Part shown: one piece after another, positions 1-6,805 of the stretch
Position numbering within the stretch: the first letter of the stretch is position 1
Layout: every line of letters begins with the position of its first letter
Assembly (NCBI GenBank): GCA_050730675.1
Contig: JBOHNM010000047.1
Location: forward strand, 1 to 25,631
DNA length: 25,631 bases
Direction: 5' to 3'
Source: JBOHNM01 sp050730675
Lineage (GTDB): Bacteria; Planctomycetota; Phycisphaerae; Phycisphaerales; UBA1924
Position numbers and translations under genes: made by a program
Notes under the pieces: generated by a model
Seen by the model: the letters and a program-made list of their open reading frames with translations, nothing else
The model's database searches: none
What the model was told of the DNA's origin: nothing

Positions 1-37
1 GCCCGCGTCTGTTTCTAGCGTTCGTAGTGGTCGCGGT

Positions 38-223
38 TCACGCCGTCAAAACCGGCCTGAGTTCATACAGCAGGTCTTGAAACCGCCTCAACGATCCACA
101 CGGGCACGGGTCGTTGCGCCCGAGCTTCTCGACAAACTCCTTGAAGCCTGCCTCGGTCTGCACGCCGCGAGCCCCGCGCTTCACGCGCATTTCGGAGGGG
201 TAGCCGCGGCGGCGCTTGCTCAT
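38..223 (-). CDS. Small SEC-C zinc-motif protein with an apparent frameshift inside the motif
   Basis: As read, this encodes a 61-residue basic protein with the core GRNDPCPCGSLRRF at about residues 35-48. This is the first half of a SEC-C motif (CxCx8CC), the zinc-binding motif known from the SecA C-terminus and many small proteins. The reading frame then runs into QDLLYELRPVLTA, which lacks the paired cysteines. Removing one T from the minus-strand TTT at 82-80 gives F-KTCCMNSGRF and a stop at 48-46, which restores CxCx8CC exactly. Either the gene carries a real one-base insertion or the assembly has an indel error here. The N-terminus is rich in Lys and Arg. The start ATG lies 4 bases after a possible tiny upstream reading frame. 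The partner or function is unknown; zinc binding and protein interaction are inferred from the motif. Confidence 0.75.
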   Translation of the reverse strand: MSKRRRGYPSEMRVKRGARGVQTEAGFKEFVEKLGRNDPCPCGSLRRFQDLLYELRPVLTA

Positions 224-227
224 GAAC

Positions 228-314
228 TCAAAAGCCCGGGTCGTCGGTGCGCTGCTGTGTGCGGTCGGGGAACTTCACGATCTTCTTGCATGCCATACAT
301 GGTCTCCTGTTCAT
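228..314 (-). CDS. Possible 28-residue (or 22-residue) CxxC microprotein
   Basis: A short reading frame begins MNRRPCMACKKIVKF and ends four bases before the SEC-C gene. It has one CxxC pair (CMAC) followed by a basic stretch. A second ATG at 296-294 has an AGGAG sequence 7 bases upstream and would give a 22-residue product starting MACKK. The close spacing to the next gene and the ribosome-binding sequence favour a real small gene. The length is too short for composition to decide, and I do not recognise the family. Confidence 0.25.
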   Translation of the reverse strand: MNRRPCMACKKIVKFPDRTQQRTDDPGF

Positions 315-413
315 GGTGTTGAGTTTGCCCGTCAACTCATGCCAGGAGTTGTCGAAACTGGCGGCAGGATGCACGCCGCGCGGACGGCCGGACGGCCGTG
401 GTCTCGCGCGCGG

Positions 414-665
414 TCAGGCCTCCTCCACCACCGAGAATTGATCCAGATTCAGATGCACGATCTCCCCGTCGTCCTTCTTCAGCACCAGCCGGTCCAGCCA
501 GAGCTTGTCGTCCTTCGCGTGGGCGTACCACGAGCCGGTCTTGCACTGCTCGAAGCTCACCACCGTGCCGGTGACGGTCGTGGTCAGCGTGCCCGATTGC
601 CGCGGCATCTGCTGCGTCACCTTCACGCGGGTTCCCGGGATGTACCGATCCTGCTGGAGCGACAT
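414..665 (-). CDS. Conserved-looking 83-residue hypothetical protein
   Basis: The predicted product is a small soluble protein with no signal peptide or membrane segment. Alternating hydrophobic and polar residues (TRVKVTQQM, LTTTVTGTVVSFEQ, KLWLDRLVLKKDDGEIVHLNLD) suggest a small beta barrel or SH3/OB-like fold. That is an inference from the pattern only, and I do not recognise the family. The ATG at 665 has no Shine-Dalgarno sequence but lies 7 bases after a TATACT hexamer, so it is probably read from a leaderless transcript of its own and not as part of the phoBR message. The stop is followed by about 100 bases without an evident gene. Confidence 0.75.
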   Translation of the reverse strand: MSLQQDRYIPGTRVKVTQQMPRQSGTLTTTVTGTVVSFEQCKTGSWYAHAKDDKLWLDRLVLKKDDGEIVHLNLDQFSVVEEA

Positions 666-672
666 GGTCCCG

Positions 673-702
673 AGTATAGAAGTGGTCAGGCGCGGCCGTC
701 AG
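673..702 (-). promoter_or_regulatory. Candidate promoter for the 83-residue protein gene
   Basis: On the minus strand CTGACG (702-697), an 18-base spacer and TATACT (678-673) resemble a sigma-70-type -35/-10 pair. The -10 ends only 7 bases before the ATG, so transcription would start at or next to the start codon. Confidence 0.5.
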
Positions 703-711
703 AGCGCCCGG

Positions 712-942
712 TCAGCCAGCACGAGCCAGTTCAGTCACCTGTCCCATCAGCAGCACTAGCCGCACGCGCTCGCCCGCGATCGGCGGCCCGCCGGTGCAAA
801 CGTGCACAGCCACCCGCACCCGGCTGGCCTCATTGCGGTTGCGCTGCTCGTCGGTCTGCACCAACAGATCGTGATAGACATCGCCGTGGATCGACGCCGC
901 GGCCGACTCAAGGACCGTCACTTCGAGCGTGCCGGTGAGCAC
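712..942 (-). CDS. 76-residue hypothetical protein coupled to phoR
   Basis: The proposed start is GTG at 942-940, one base past the phoR stop codon at 946-944. A GAGGAGG sequence formed by the last phoR codons lies 6 bases upstream, so translation is probably coupled to phoR. The product reads MLTGTLEVTVLES, then VYHDLLVQTDEQ and RVRVAVHVCTGG, ending in RVRLVLLMGQVTEL. This pattern suggests a small beta-rich soluble domain. No catalytic motif is visible and I do not recognise the family. Its position as the third cistron after phoB and phoR suggests a role linked to the phosphate response, but this is inference. A longer reading frame upstream overlaps phoR and is unlikely to be used. Confidence 0.6.
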   Translation of the reverse strand: MLTGTLEVTVLESAAASIHGDVYHDLLVQTDEQRNRNEASRVRVAVHVCTGGPPIAGERVRLVLLMGQVTELARAG

Positions 943-943
943 T

Positions 944-2353
944 TCACGCCTCCTCGGCGCGCAGCCAGGGGATCTCGGCCCACACGGTCGTTCCCTGCCC
1001 CCACACTGACTCGAGACCGACGCGCCCACCCAAAGCTTCGGCCGCGCTCTTGACCAGCGCCAGGCCAAGGCCCGTTCCGCGCCGGGCGGTGACGCCCGTA
1101 CGGGCGGCATCGACCTGGTAGAACCGCTCGAAGACCCGGTCCTGCTGCGCCAGAGGGATGCCCACGCCGCGGTCGGCCACCGCCCACCGCGCCACCGGCC
1201 CCTCCGCGCCGTCGGCGGTGTGGGCCGTCACGCGGATGGTCGAGCCCTCGAAAGCGTACTTGGTGGCGTTGTCCACAAGATTGCGGATGATCATGGAGAG
1301 CAGACGCGGGTCGGTCCGCATCCCTTCCAGCCGCTCGTCCAGCTGGAACTCGAGGGTGAGCTTGCGGTCCTTCAACGCCGGCGCGAAGTCCGACTCCAGA
1401 TCGTGTCGCACGCCCGAGAGCGCGACCGACTCCGGGTGGACCCGGAGTTCTGACGAGTCCAGGCGCGACAGGTCCATCAGGTCGCGCAACAGCGATTCCA
1501 GCCGCTCCACGTGGTCGCCGGCGACCTGCAGCAGCCTCGCCCGCATCGGCGGGTCGTCCGCCGCGCCGTCACGCAGCGTCTCGACCGACATCCGCACCGC
1601 GGCCAGCGGCGTCCGCAGCTCATGGCTGGCGTTGGCGACAAAGTCCATCGACATCTGCACCGCGTGGGCCAGGTCCGTCACGTCGCGCAGCACCAGCACC
1701 ACGCCGAAGACGCCCTCGCCCCACGCCGCCGGCAGCGGCGCCGCCGAAGCGCCGAAGACCCGCGGGCCGATCGGCGTCGTGAGCGTGCAGCGGGCCCGAT
1801 GCGTCTGCCCGGCGCGGGCCGCCCCGTGCAGGCGCAGCAGCTCTGCGTTGGTGAACAGAGCGCCGACCGCCTTGCCGACCAGTTGCCCCGGCGTCGAGCC
1901 GGTGAGGAGTTCCGCCGCGCGGTTGCACAGCAGCACCAGGTCCTCCGAGTCGGTCACGATGAGCGGCTCGTCCAGCCCGTCGATGAGCGCCGCGAGGTTG
2001 CGGCTCTTCTTCGCCAGCTCGCGCACCTGCCCCGCATTACGTTCGGTCACCCCCGCGACAGCCTTGCGCAGGCGAGCCAGTTCGTCGCCGCGCAGGACGG
2101 GTTGATCCTGGCTCTCGCCGCCGCGCGGCTTGGCCGGCGTCGCGGCCAGGGCCCGTTCGGCAAGCCGGCGCACATTGCGAAGCCGCGCCGCGTGCTCGGC
2201 GCCGGCCCATGCAACGAGTGAAGTTCCACCGATCGCCGCCAAGCCTACCGCCACGACCGCCATCCCTGTCGAGGCCCGCAGCCACAGGCAGACCAGCGCC
2301 GCCGCCGCCGTCAGCCACAGCGCCGCCAGTGCTGCGAGAACCAGTCTGTTCAC
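944..2353 (-). CDS. phoR: PhoR-like sensor histidine kinase
   Basis: A membrane-bound sensor kinase of 469 residues, expected to autophosphorylate and pass phosphate to the adjacent PhoB-like regulator. Two hydrophobic segments lie at about residues 3-26 and 31-50 with almost no periplasmic loop, as is typical of PhoR. A PAS domain covers about 120-230 (AALIDGLDEPLIVTDSEDLV). The HisKA box NASHELRTPL puts the phosphoacceptor at His244. The ATPase domain has the N box (RNLVDNATKY, Asn362), the G1 box (ADRGVGIP, from about 393), FERFYQVD and the G2 box GTGLGLA (from 426). The start is GTG with AAGGA 6 bases upstream. It follows phoB by 94 bases and its stop abuts the next small gene. The family call is firm; the phosphate-sensing role rests on the domain layout and on pairing with phoB. 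Confidence 0.9.
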   Translation of the reverse strand: MNRLVLAALAALWLTAAAALVCLWLRASTGMAVVAVGLAAIGGTSLVAWAGAEHAARLRNVRRLAERALAATPAKPRGGESQDQPVLRGDELARLRKAVAGVTERNAGQVRELAKKSRNLAALIDGLDEPLIVTDSEDLVLLCNRAAELLTGSTPGQLVGKAVGALFTNAELLRLHGAARAGQTHRARCTLTTPIGPRVFGASAAPLPAAWGEGVFGVVLVLRDVTDLAHAVQMSMDFVANASHELRTPLAAVRMSVETLRDGAADDPPMRARLLQVAGDHVERLESLLRDLMDLSRLDSSELRVHPESVALSGVRHDLESDFAPALKDRKLTLEFQLDERLEGMRTDPRLLSMIIRNLVDNATKYAFEGSTIRVTAHTADGAEGPVARWAVADRGVGIPLAQQDRVFERFYQVDAARTGVTARRGTGLGLALVKSAAEALGGRVGLESVWGQGTTVWAEIPWLRAEEA

Positions 2354-2376
2354 GGCACGTCCTTGTGGTGATCGAT

Positions 2377-2418
2377 CACTCGCCCGCGGCTCCGGCCGCC
2401 GGTCCCGGACGGCGAGTG
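2377..2418 (-). promoter_or_regulatory. Structured spacer between phoB and phoR
   Basis: CACTCGCC (2377-2384) and GGCGAGTG (2411-2418) form a perfect 8-base inverted repeat. It encloses an inner hairpin GCGGC-TCCG-GCCGC (2386-2399). There is no T-run, so it is not a classic terminator. It may act as an RNA processing, stability or partial attenuation element that lowers phoR relative to phoB. Confidence 0.35.
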
Positions 2419-2447
2419 TAAACCACCGCTCCGCGTCACGCCCGCGA

Positions 2448-3167
2448 TCAGGCGTTGTCAGCGGCCGCGCCGGCCTCGACCTCGTCGTTCACCTGGTACC
2501 CGACACCGCGGATGGTCCGGATCATGTACCCCGCCGCGCCGAGCTTCTTGCGGATCGCCGCCACGTGAACATCCACCGTGCGGGCGGTGACGACGATGCC
2601 TGGACCCATCACGCGTGTGATCAGGTCGTTTCGTGACAGCACCCGCCGCGGCGACCGCAACATCGCCACCAGCAGCTTGAACTCCGTGAGCGTCAGCTTG
2701 AGTTCCTGCCCGGAGACCGTGACGGCGTGACGACCCAGATCCGCCTCGACCGCCCCGACCTTCACGACGCCGGGGCCTTCGTCCTCGGCCGGGGCGGCCC
2801 GCCGTAGGATGGCGGCAACCCGGGCCATGAGGACCCGCATGGAGAAAGGCTTGACCACATAGTCATCCGCACCGACCGACAGGCCGGCGAGCTGGTCGGC
2901 TTCTTCTGCACGGGCTGTCAACATCAAGATGGGCGTCTCGGCCAAAGCCGGGTCGGCACGGAGTTGTCGGGCGACTTCGATCCCAGACAGCCGCGGGAGC
3001 ATCACGTCGAGGAGCACAAGATCCGGCGGGGTCTGGCGGCAGGCGGCGATGGCCGCGACGCCGTCATGTATCGCCTGCACCTGATAGCCTGCCCGCTGCA
3101 AGTTGTACACGAGGATTTCCGCCAGATCGCGTTCATCCTCAACGACCAGCACCCGCTTGGCAATCAT
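2448..3167 (-). CDS. phoB: PhoB-like response regulator
   Basis: An OmpR/PhoB-family transcription factor of 239 residues. The receiver domain (about 1-120) has the acidic pair in VVEDE (10-12), the phosphoacceptor Asp54 in LVLLDVMLP, LTAR and the conserved Lys in VVKPFS. A winged-helix DNA-binding domain follows at about 140-228 (LTLTEFKLLVAML, RTVDVHVAAIRKKLG, IRTIRGVGY). I chose the ATG at 3167 because GGAG lies 7 bases upstream. A GTG at 3173 is possible but sits one base from that GGAG. It is the first gene of an operon with the PhoR-like kinase, divergent from two porin genes that are plausible targets. The subfamily call is good; the set of genes it controls is inferred. Confidence 0.9.
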   Translation of the reverse strand: MIAKRVLVVEDERDLAEILVYNLQRAGYQVQAIHDGVAAIAACRQTPPDLVLLDVMLPRLSGIEVARQLRADPALAETPILMLTARAEEADQLAGLSVGADDYVVKPFSMRVLMARVAAILRRAAPAEDEGPGVVKVGAVEADLGRHAVTVSGQELKLTLTEFKLLVAMLRSPRRVLSRNDLITRVMGPGIVVTARTVDVHVAAIRKKLGAAGYMIRTIRGVGYQVNDEVEAGAAADNA

Positions 3168-3367
3168 GGGCACACTCCGAAGGGAAGAGTTGGCGGCGTT
3201 TTGTTAGGGATTTAATAGGAAAAAATGTAGAGTGGACGGGATCCGAACTGATCGTGAAGATGGTAGTGCTTGGCCGGTGAAGAAGGGCGTGACTTGCGCG
3301 GACTTCATGGAAGCCTCAAAATTCATGGCCGGAAAAGGTGGGCATGATCGGACCTTGAGCCGATGAC

Positions 3368-3397
3368 TTGCGGAAGCGAGTTGGCACTTGCTAATAT
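3368..3397 (+). promoter_or_regulatory. Weak candidate promoter for porin 1
   Basis: TTGCGG, an 18-base spacer and TAATAT give a partial sigma-70-like match. It would produce a leader of roughly 235 bases before the porin start. Other weaker possibilities lie closer to the gene. Confidence 0.25.
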
Positions 3398-3578
3398 GGC
3401 GGCCTATCGTCCGCCCCGGATATGGATGGATGTTGGATGTTTTGACCCAGTGAGTTCAACGTCGGGGGCGGAGTCCTCCGGTAGGTTTGGAAATGCAGAA
3501 GTGCCTGCGACCCGTTCGGGAGTGAGCCTTGTTGGCCACTCGTAGTTCGAGCGGTGAAAGAAAACGGCTCTGTGCTCC

Positions 3579-3621
3579 TGAGACGGGGCGCACCGGGCTG
3601 AGAGCGAAAACGACCGTCTCA
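3579..3621 (+). promoter_or_regulatory. Leader hairpin just upstream of the porin 1 ribosome site
   Basis: TGAGACGG (3579-3586) and CCGTCTCA (3614-3621) are perfect inverted repeats with a 27-base loop. The stem ends 6 bases before the AAGGAG ribosome site (3628-3633), so it could influence porin translation or protect the 5' end of the message. Confidence 0.4.
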
Positions 3622-3639
3622 TGATGCAAGGAGTCAGAA

Positions 3640-5064
3640 ATGAGCAACGCGACTCGTCTGTTTGTGCTGGCCGGTGCGGCGCTGAGCTTCAGCTCGGCCG
3701 TTCTGGCAGCTGAGCCCGTGGTCGACACCGACCAGGTCCGCGCCACCGTGCGTGAGATGCTGGCCGATGCCGAGACCCGCAGCAGCCTCCTCGAAGGCGG
3801 CGGAACTGCCGGCCACAACGGCCGCAACTTCTACCTCGCCTCCGGCGACGGCAACTTCGTGATGAATTTCTTCGCCTACACGCAGCTCCGCTACATGGTG
3901 CACTTCTCCGACAACACCAACCCCGGTGGCACGCCGAGCACCCCGAGCGGTGACTCGTTCGACAGCGGCTTTACCAACAACCTCACCGTTGTCGGGATCT
4001 TCGGTAACTTCCTGAGCCCGGCTTGGGAGTACGTGGTCTCGGTGCAGATGTCCGACAACAGCGGCAGCAACGTCGCTCCGGTTACTCCGGGCGGCGCTCC
4101 CACGACCACCGGCGGCGGCGGTGCGTTCCTGTATGACGGCTACATCAGCTACAAGTTCGACCAGAACGCCAAGTTCCAGATGGGTCAGTACAAGAGCCAC
4201 TTCATGCGTGAGGCCAGCCTTGGCGACACCACGCTGATGGCCGCCAACCGCAGCGTGCTCGAGTCCGCGTTCGGCCAGGGCCGGTCGCAGGGCGTCAGCG
4301 CAATCTGGACGAGCGACGCGTTCTTCGCCGCTCTCGACTTCAACGACGGCTTCCGCACCGCCAACACCAACTGGAACAGCACCGCCGAGAGCGACTACAA
4401 CGTCGGCGGCCGTTTCAACTGGCGCTTCGCCGGCAGCGATGACCAGCTCCGTGACTACACCTCCATGCCGGGCGATCCGTTCGGCGGCTGCGTCGGCGGC
4501 GCCGTGGCGTACGCCCAGGGCCTCAATGACCCCGCTTCGGTCATCGGCGTTCCCCCGGTCAGCACCAAGTACGGCTACCTGACCTACACCGTTGACGCCC
4601 AGGTCGAGGGCGGCGGTTTCGGCGCCTACGCCGCGTTCACCGGTGCGAACACCGATCAGCGCGATCCCGCGGGCAACAACCTCAACAACTACGGCGGCGC
4701 CCTCCAGGGCAACTGGCGCTTCCACAAGGATTGGGAAGTCTTCTGCCGTGGCGACTGGATCCAGATGGACAGCGCCCAGGTGAACATCGCCCCGGTCACC
4801 GGCCAGCGCCGCGACATGTTCTTCGTGACCCCCGGCATCAACTACTACATCGCCGGTCAGGCCGCCAAGGTCACCCTTGACTGCATCATCGCCCTCCAGC
4901 CCTCGGCTGTGCTCGCGACGACCTCGATCGTCCCCGGCGGCTCCGCCGGCGCGGGTATCCCGGGCAACGGCAGCATCCTGAACGCCAACAACGGCATCGG
5001 CCTCCTCGGCTCGACGCAGGGTGGCGAGACGGCCGTCCGTCTGCAGTTCCAGGCTGCGTTCTGA
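3640..5064 (+). CDS. Outer-membrane porin, first of a tandem pair
   Basis: A 474-residue beta-barrel porin. A Sec signal peptide occupies about 1-23 (SAVLA, cleaved before or after the next Ala). The mature N-terminus (VDTDQVRATVREMLADAE) is helical, and barrel strands start near FYLASGDGNFVMNF. The C-terminus is LQFQAAF; a final Phe is the usual signal for barrel insertion by the BAM complex. The strand pattern and length resemble the phosphate-selective OprO/OprP-type family, but selectivity cannot be read from the sequence. A Gly/Thr/Pro-rich stretch at about 144-162 is absent from its neighbour and probably forms a surface loop. AAGGAG lies 6 bases before the ATG. It faces away from phoB across a shared control region, suggesting phosphate-responsive expression. 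Confidence 0.85.
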   Translation: MSNATRLFVLAGAALSFSSAVLAAEPVVDTDQVRATVREMLADAETRSSLLEGGGTAGHNGRNFYLASGDGNFVMNFFAYTQLRYMVHFSDNTNPGGTPSTPSGDSFDSGFTNNLTVVGIFGNFLSPAWEYVVSVQMSDNSGSNVAPVTPGGAPTTTGGGGAFLYDGYISYKFDQNAKFQMGQYKSHFMREASLGDTTLMAANRSVLESAFGQGRSQGVSAIWTSDAFFAALDFNDGFRTANTNWNSTAESDYNVGGRFNWRFAGSDDQLRDYTSMPGDPFGGCVGGAVAYAQGLNDPASVIGVPPVSTKYGYLTYTVDAQVEGGGFGAYAAFTGANTDQRDPAGNNLNNYGGALQGNWRFHKDWEVFCRGDWIQMDSAQVNIAPVTGQRRDMFFVTPGINYYIAGQAAKVTLDCIIALQPSAVLATTSIVPGGSAGAGIPGNGSILNANNGIGLLGSTQGGETAVRLQFQAAF

Positions 5065-5104
5065 TCTGATCACCCGATCGGGTCCGAATCTGTTTGCATC
5101 ATCG

Positions 5105-5138
5105 ACCGGCCGGTCCGCAGGGACCGGCCGGTTTTTTT
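5105..5138 (+). terminator. Intrinsic terminator after porin 1
   Basis: A perfect 12-base stem (5105-5116 with 5121-5132) with a GCAG loop is followed directly by a run of T. This is a textbook rho-independent terminator and separates the two porin transcripts. Confidence 0.95.
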
Positions 5139-5198
5139 GTTCATCACCCCATTATGTGGAAGACTTGTACAGAGCGCGCGACGGGCGTGTGAGCGTAT

Positions 5199-5229
5199 TT
5201 GCAACTCTCGCCCTGTTCTGCTTCAATAT
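5199..5229 (+). promoter_or_regulatory. Weak candidate promoter for porin 2
   Basis: TTGCAA (5199-5204) and CAATAT (5224-5229) are 19 bases apart, in the only stretch between the upstream terminator and porin 2. The match is poor, but some promoter is expected here because of that terminator. Confidence 0.25.
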
Positions 5230-5294
5230 CGCCTCTCAATCCGTCGCTGCGCGGGCAGGGACGGGCGGGTATGTGAAGCAAGCGAGGAGTCGGC

Positions 5295-6716
5295 ATGAGC
5301 AAGGCGATGCGCGTGATGGTCCTGGCCGGAGCTGCCGCAGGTATGTGCACTGGCGCGTTCGCGCAGGAGCAGGAGACGGTTGACACCGATCAGGTCCGCG
5401 CCGTCGTCCGCGAGATGCTCGCCGATGCGGAGTCGCGCAGCAGCCTTCTCGAGGGCGAGAGCGTCGCCGGTTACAACGGCAAGAACTTCTACCTCGCCTC
5501 GTCCGACGGCAAGTTCACGATGAACTTCGCGGGCTATACGCAGTTCCGCTATGTGGCGAGCTTCGCGCAGAACAACCCCAACGGGACGCCGAGCCGCGCC
5601 GCCAACGACTCGTTCGACAGCGGCTTCACCAACCGCCTGACCAAGCTGCAGATGTTCGGCACCTGGCTGAGCAAGGACTGGGGGTACATGATCGAGGTCC
5701 GGCTGCTGGATTCCTCCGGCAACGGCGCAGCGCAGGCCGACGACCTCTACATCACCTACAAGATCGACCAGCAGCTCCGGCTGATGTTCGGCCAGTACAA
5801 GCTGCGGTTCATGCGCGAGGAGAACCTGAGCGATACGACCACGATGGCCGCCGAGCGCGGCCCGATTGCCCTGGCTTTCGGCCAGAGCCGCTCGCAGGGC
5901 ATGCAGCTTCAGTGGGTCCAGGACGAGATGTCGGCCTGGGTCGATGTCTCCGACGGCTTCCGCACGCGCAACTCCAACTGGAACGCCAACGGCGTCAACG
6001 CCATCAACGGTCCGTCCGAGTCGGATTTCTGTGTCAGCGGACGCTTCCAGTACCGCTTCGCAGGGACCGAGGACGCGCTGAGGCAGTACACGTCCAAGCC
6101 GGGCGACCCGCTCTCGTGCCAGGCCGGCATCGCGGCGGCGTACGAGCAGGGGCTGGACGATCCGGCGTACGTCAACGGCGCGCCGCCGCTGCCCCCGGGC
6201 ACCAACGCCAAGTACCAGTACCTCACGTACACGATCGACACGCAGGTGCAGGGGGATGGCTTCGGGCTGTACGCCGCGTTCGTCGGCGCCAACACCGACT
6301 TCCGCAACCCGAACCCGACTACGCAACGGAGCGGCTCGAACCTGGTGGACCTCGGCGCGGCGGTCCAGGGCTCCTGGCGCTTCACCGAGAACCTGGAGTT
6401 CTTCGGGCGCGGCGACTGGATCGGCCTGAGCGACAAGCGCAATCTGCCCGCCGGCTCGCGCGAGAACAACTTCTTCGTCACCACCGGGTTCAACTACTAC
6501 ATCGCCGGCCAGGCGGCCAAGGTGACGCTCGACGCGATCATCTCGCTCAACCCGACCAACGCGATGTCGAGCAACACGTCGAGCATCGTGCCCAACGGCA
6601 ACCCCAACAACAACGGCGCCGGGCGCATCTTCACCACCAGCGGCGCCATCGGCCTGCTCGGCTCCAGCCAGGGCGGTGAGACGGCCATCCGCCTGCAGTT
6701 CCAGGGCATGTTCTGA
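5295..6716 (+). CDS. Outer-membrane porin, second of a tandem pair
   Basis: A 473-residue paralogue of the preceding porin with the same architecture. It has a signal peptide cleaved after AFA (residue 23), a helical VDTDQVRAVVREMLADAE segment, barrel strands, and the C-terminal end RLQFQGMF with final Phe. The two proteins match closely near the N-terminus, around DSFDSGFTN, in NYYIAGQAAKVTLD and at the C-terminus, and differ mainly in likely surface loops. This copy lacks the Gly/Thr-rich loop of porin 1 but has an Asn-rich loop near the end (NGNPNNNG). GAGGAG lies 5 bases before the ATG. It probably arose by tandem duplication followed by loop divergence, which could change substrate preference. 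It has its own terminator and probably its own promoter. Confidence 0.85.
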   Translation: MSKAMRVMVLAGAAAGMCTGAFAQEQETVDTDQVRAVVREMLADAESRSSLLEGESVAGYNGKNFYLASSDGKFTMNFAGYTQFRYVASFAQNNPNGTPSRAANDSFDSGFTNRLTKLQMFGTWLSKDWGYMIEVRLLDSSGNGAAQADDLYITYKIDQQLRLMFGQYKLRFMREENLSDTTTMAAERGPIALAFGQSRSQGMQLQWVQDEMSAWVDVSDGFRTRNSNWNANGVNAINGPSESDFCVSGRFQYRFAGTEDALRQYTSKPGDPLSCQAGIAAAYEQGLDDPAYVNGAPPLPPGTNAKYQYLTYTIDTQVQGDGFGLYAAFVGANTDFRNPNPTTQRSGSNLVDLGAAVQGSWRFTENLEFFGRGDWIGLSDKRNLPAGSRENNFFVTTGFNYYIAGQAAKVTLDAIISLNPTNAMSSNTSSIVPNGNPNNNGAGRIFTTSGAIGLLGSSQGGETAIRLQFQGMF

Positions 6717-6743
6717 TCCCATCCACGGATGTGAAAAATCAAC

Positions 6744-6774
6744 ACCGGCCGGGCTCCTCAGGGGCCCGGCCGGT
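6744..6774. terminator. Probable bidirectional terminator between porin 2 and argS
   Basis: A 14-pair stem including one G-U pair with a 3-base loop lies between two convergent genes. The plus strand is followed by a mixed T-rich stretch. On the minus strand the stem is followed by TGTTGATTTTT, so it could end both transcripts. Confidence 0.8.
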
Positions 6775-6805
6775 TGTCGTTTCGAGCGATCGCGAAGAAA
6801 CCGGC

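Larger units (their letters stand above)
3168..3639. other. 472-base divergent intergenic region between phoB and porin 1
   Basis: No convincing gene is present. A 60-residue frame at 3363-3545 lacks a ribosome site and family features. Possible elements are an A/T-rich -10-like TATTAA for phoB on the minus strand (3217-3212), a weak plus-strand pair TTGCGG (3368-3373) and TAATAT (3392-3397) with an 18-base spacer for the porin, and a hairpin in the porin leader at 3579-3621. Minus-strand TTCACC (3281-3276), TTCACG (3258-3253) and TTCGGA (3247-3242) are 23 and 11 bases apart and faintly resemble PhoB direct repeats. None of these is proven by the sequence alone. Confidence 0.5.

Noticed and set aside
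3381..3396. TTGGCACTTGCT as a sigma-54 promoter
   Set aside because: The GG and GC elements lack the required spacing of TGGCAC-N5-TTGC.
3363..3545. 60-residue plus-strand frame in the phoB-porin gap
   Set aside because: No ribosome site, no TANNNT signal near its ATG and no recognisable features; it lies in a region expected to be regulatory.
3634..5073. Long minus-strand reading frame opposite porin 1, and similar long frames opposite porin 2 (5223-6983), argS (6731-8653), glnS (16266-18617) and the carbamoyltransferase (21904-23904)
   Set aside because: They mirror recognised genes, have repetitive Ala/Arg/Val/Glu-rich composition and no family motifs. High GC leaves antisense frames open.
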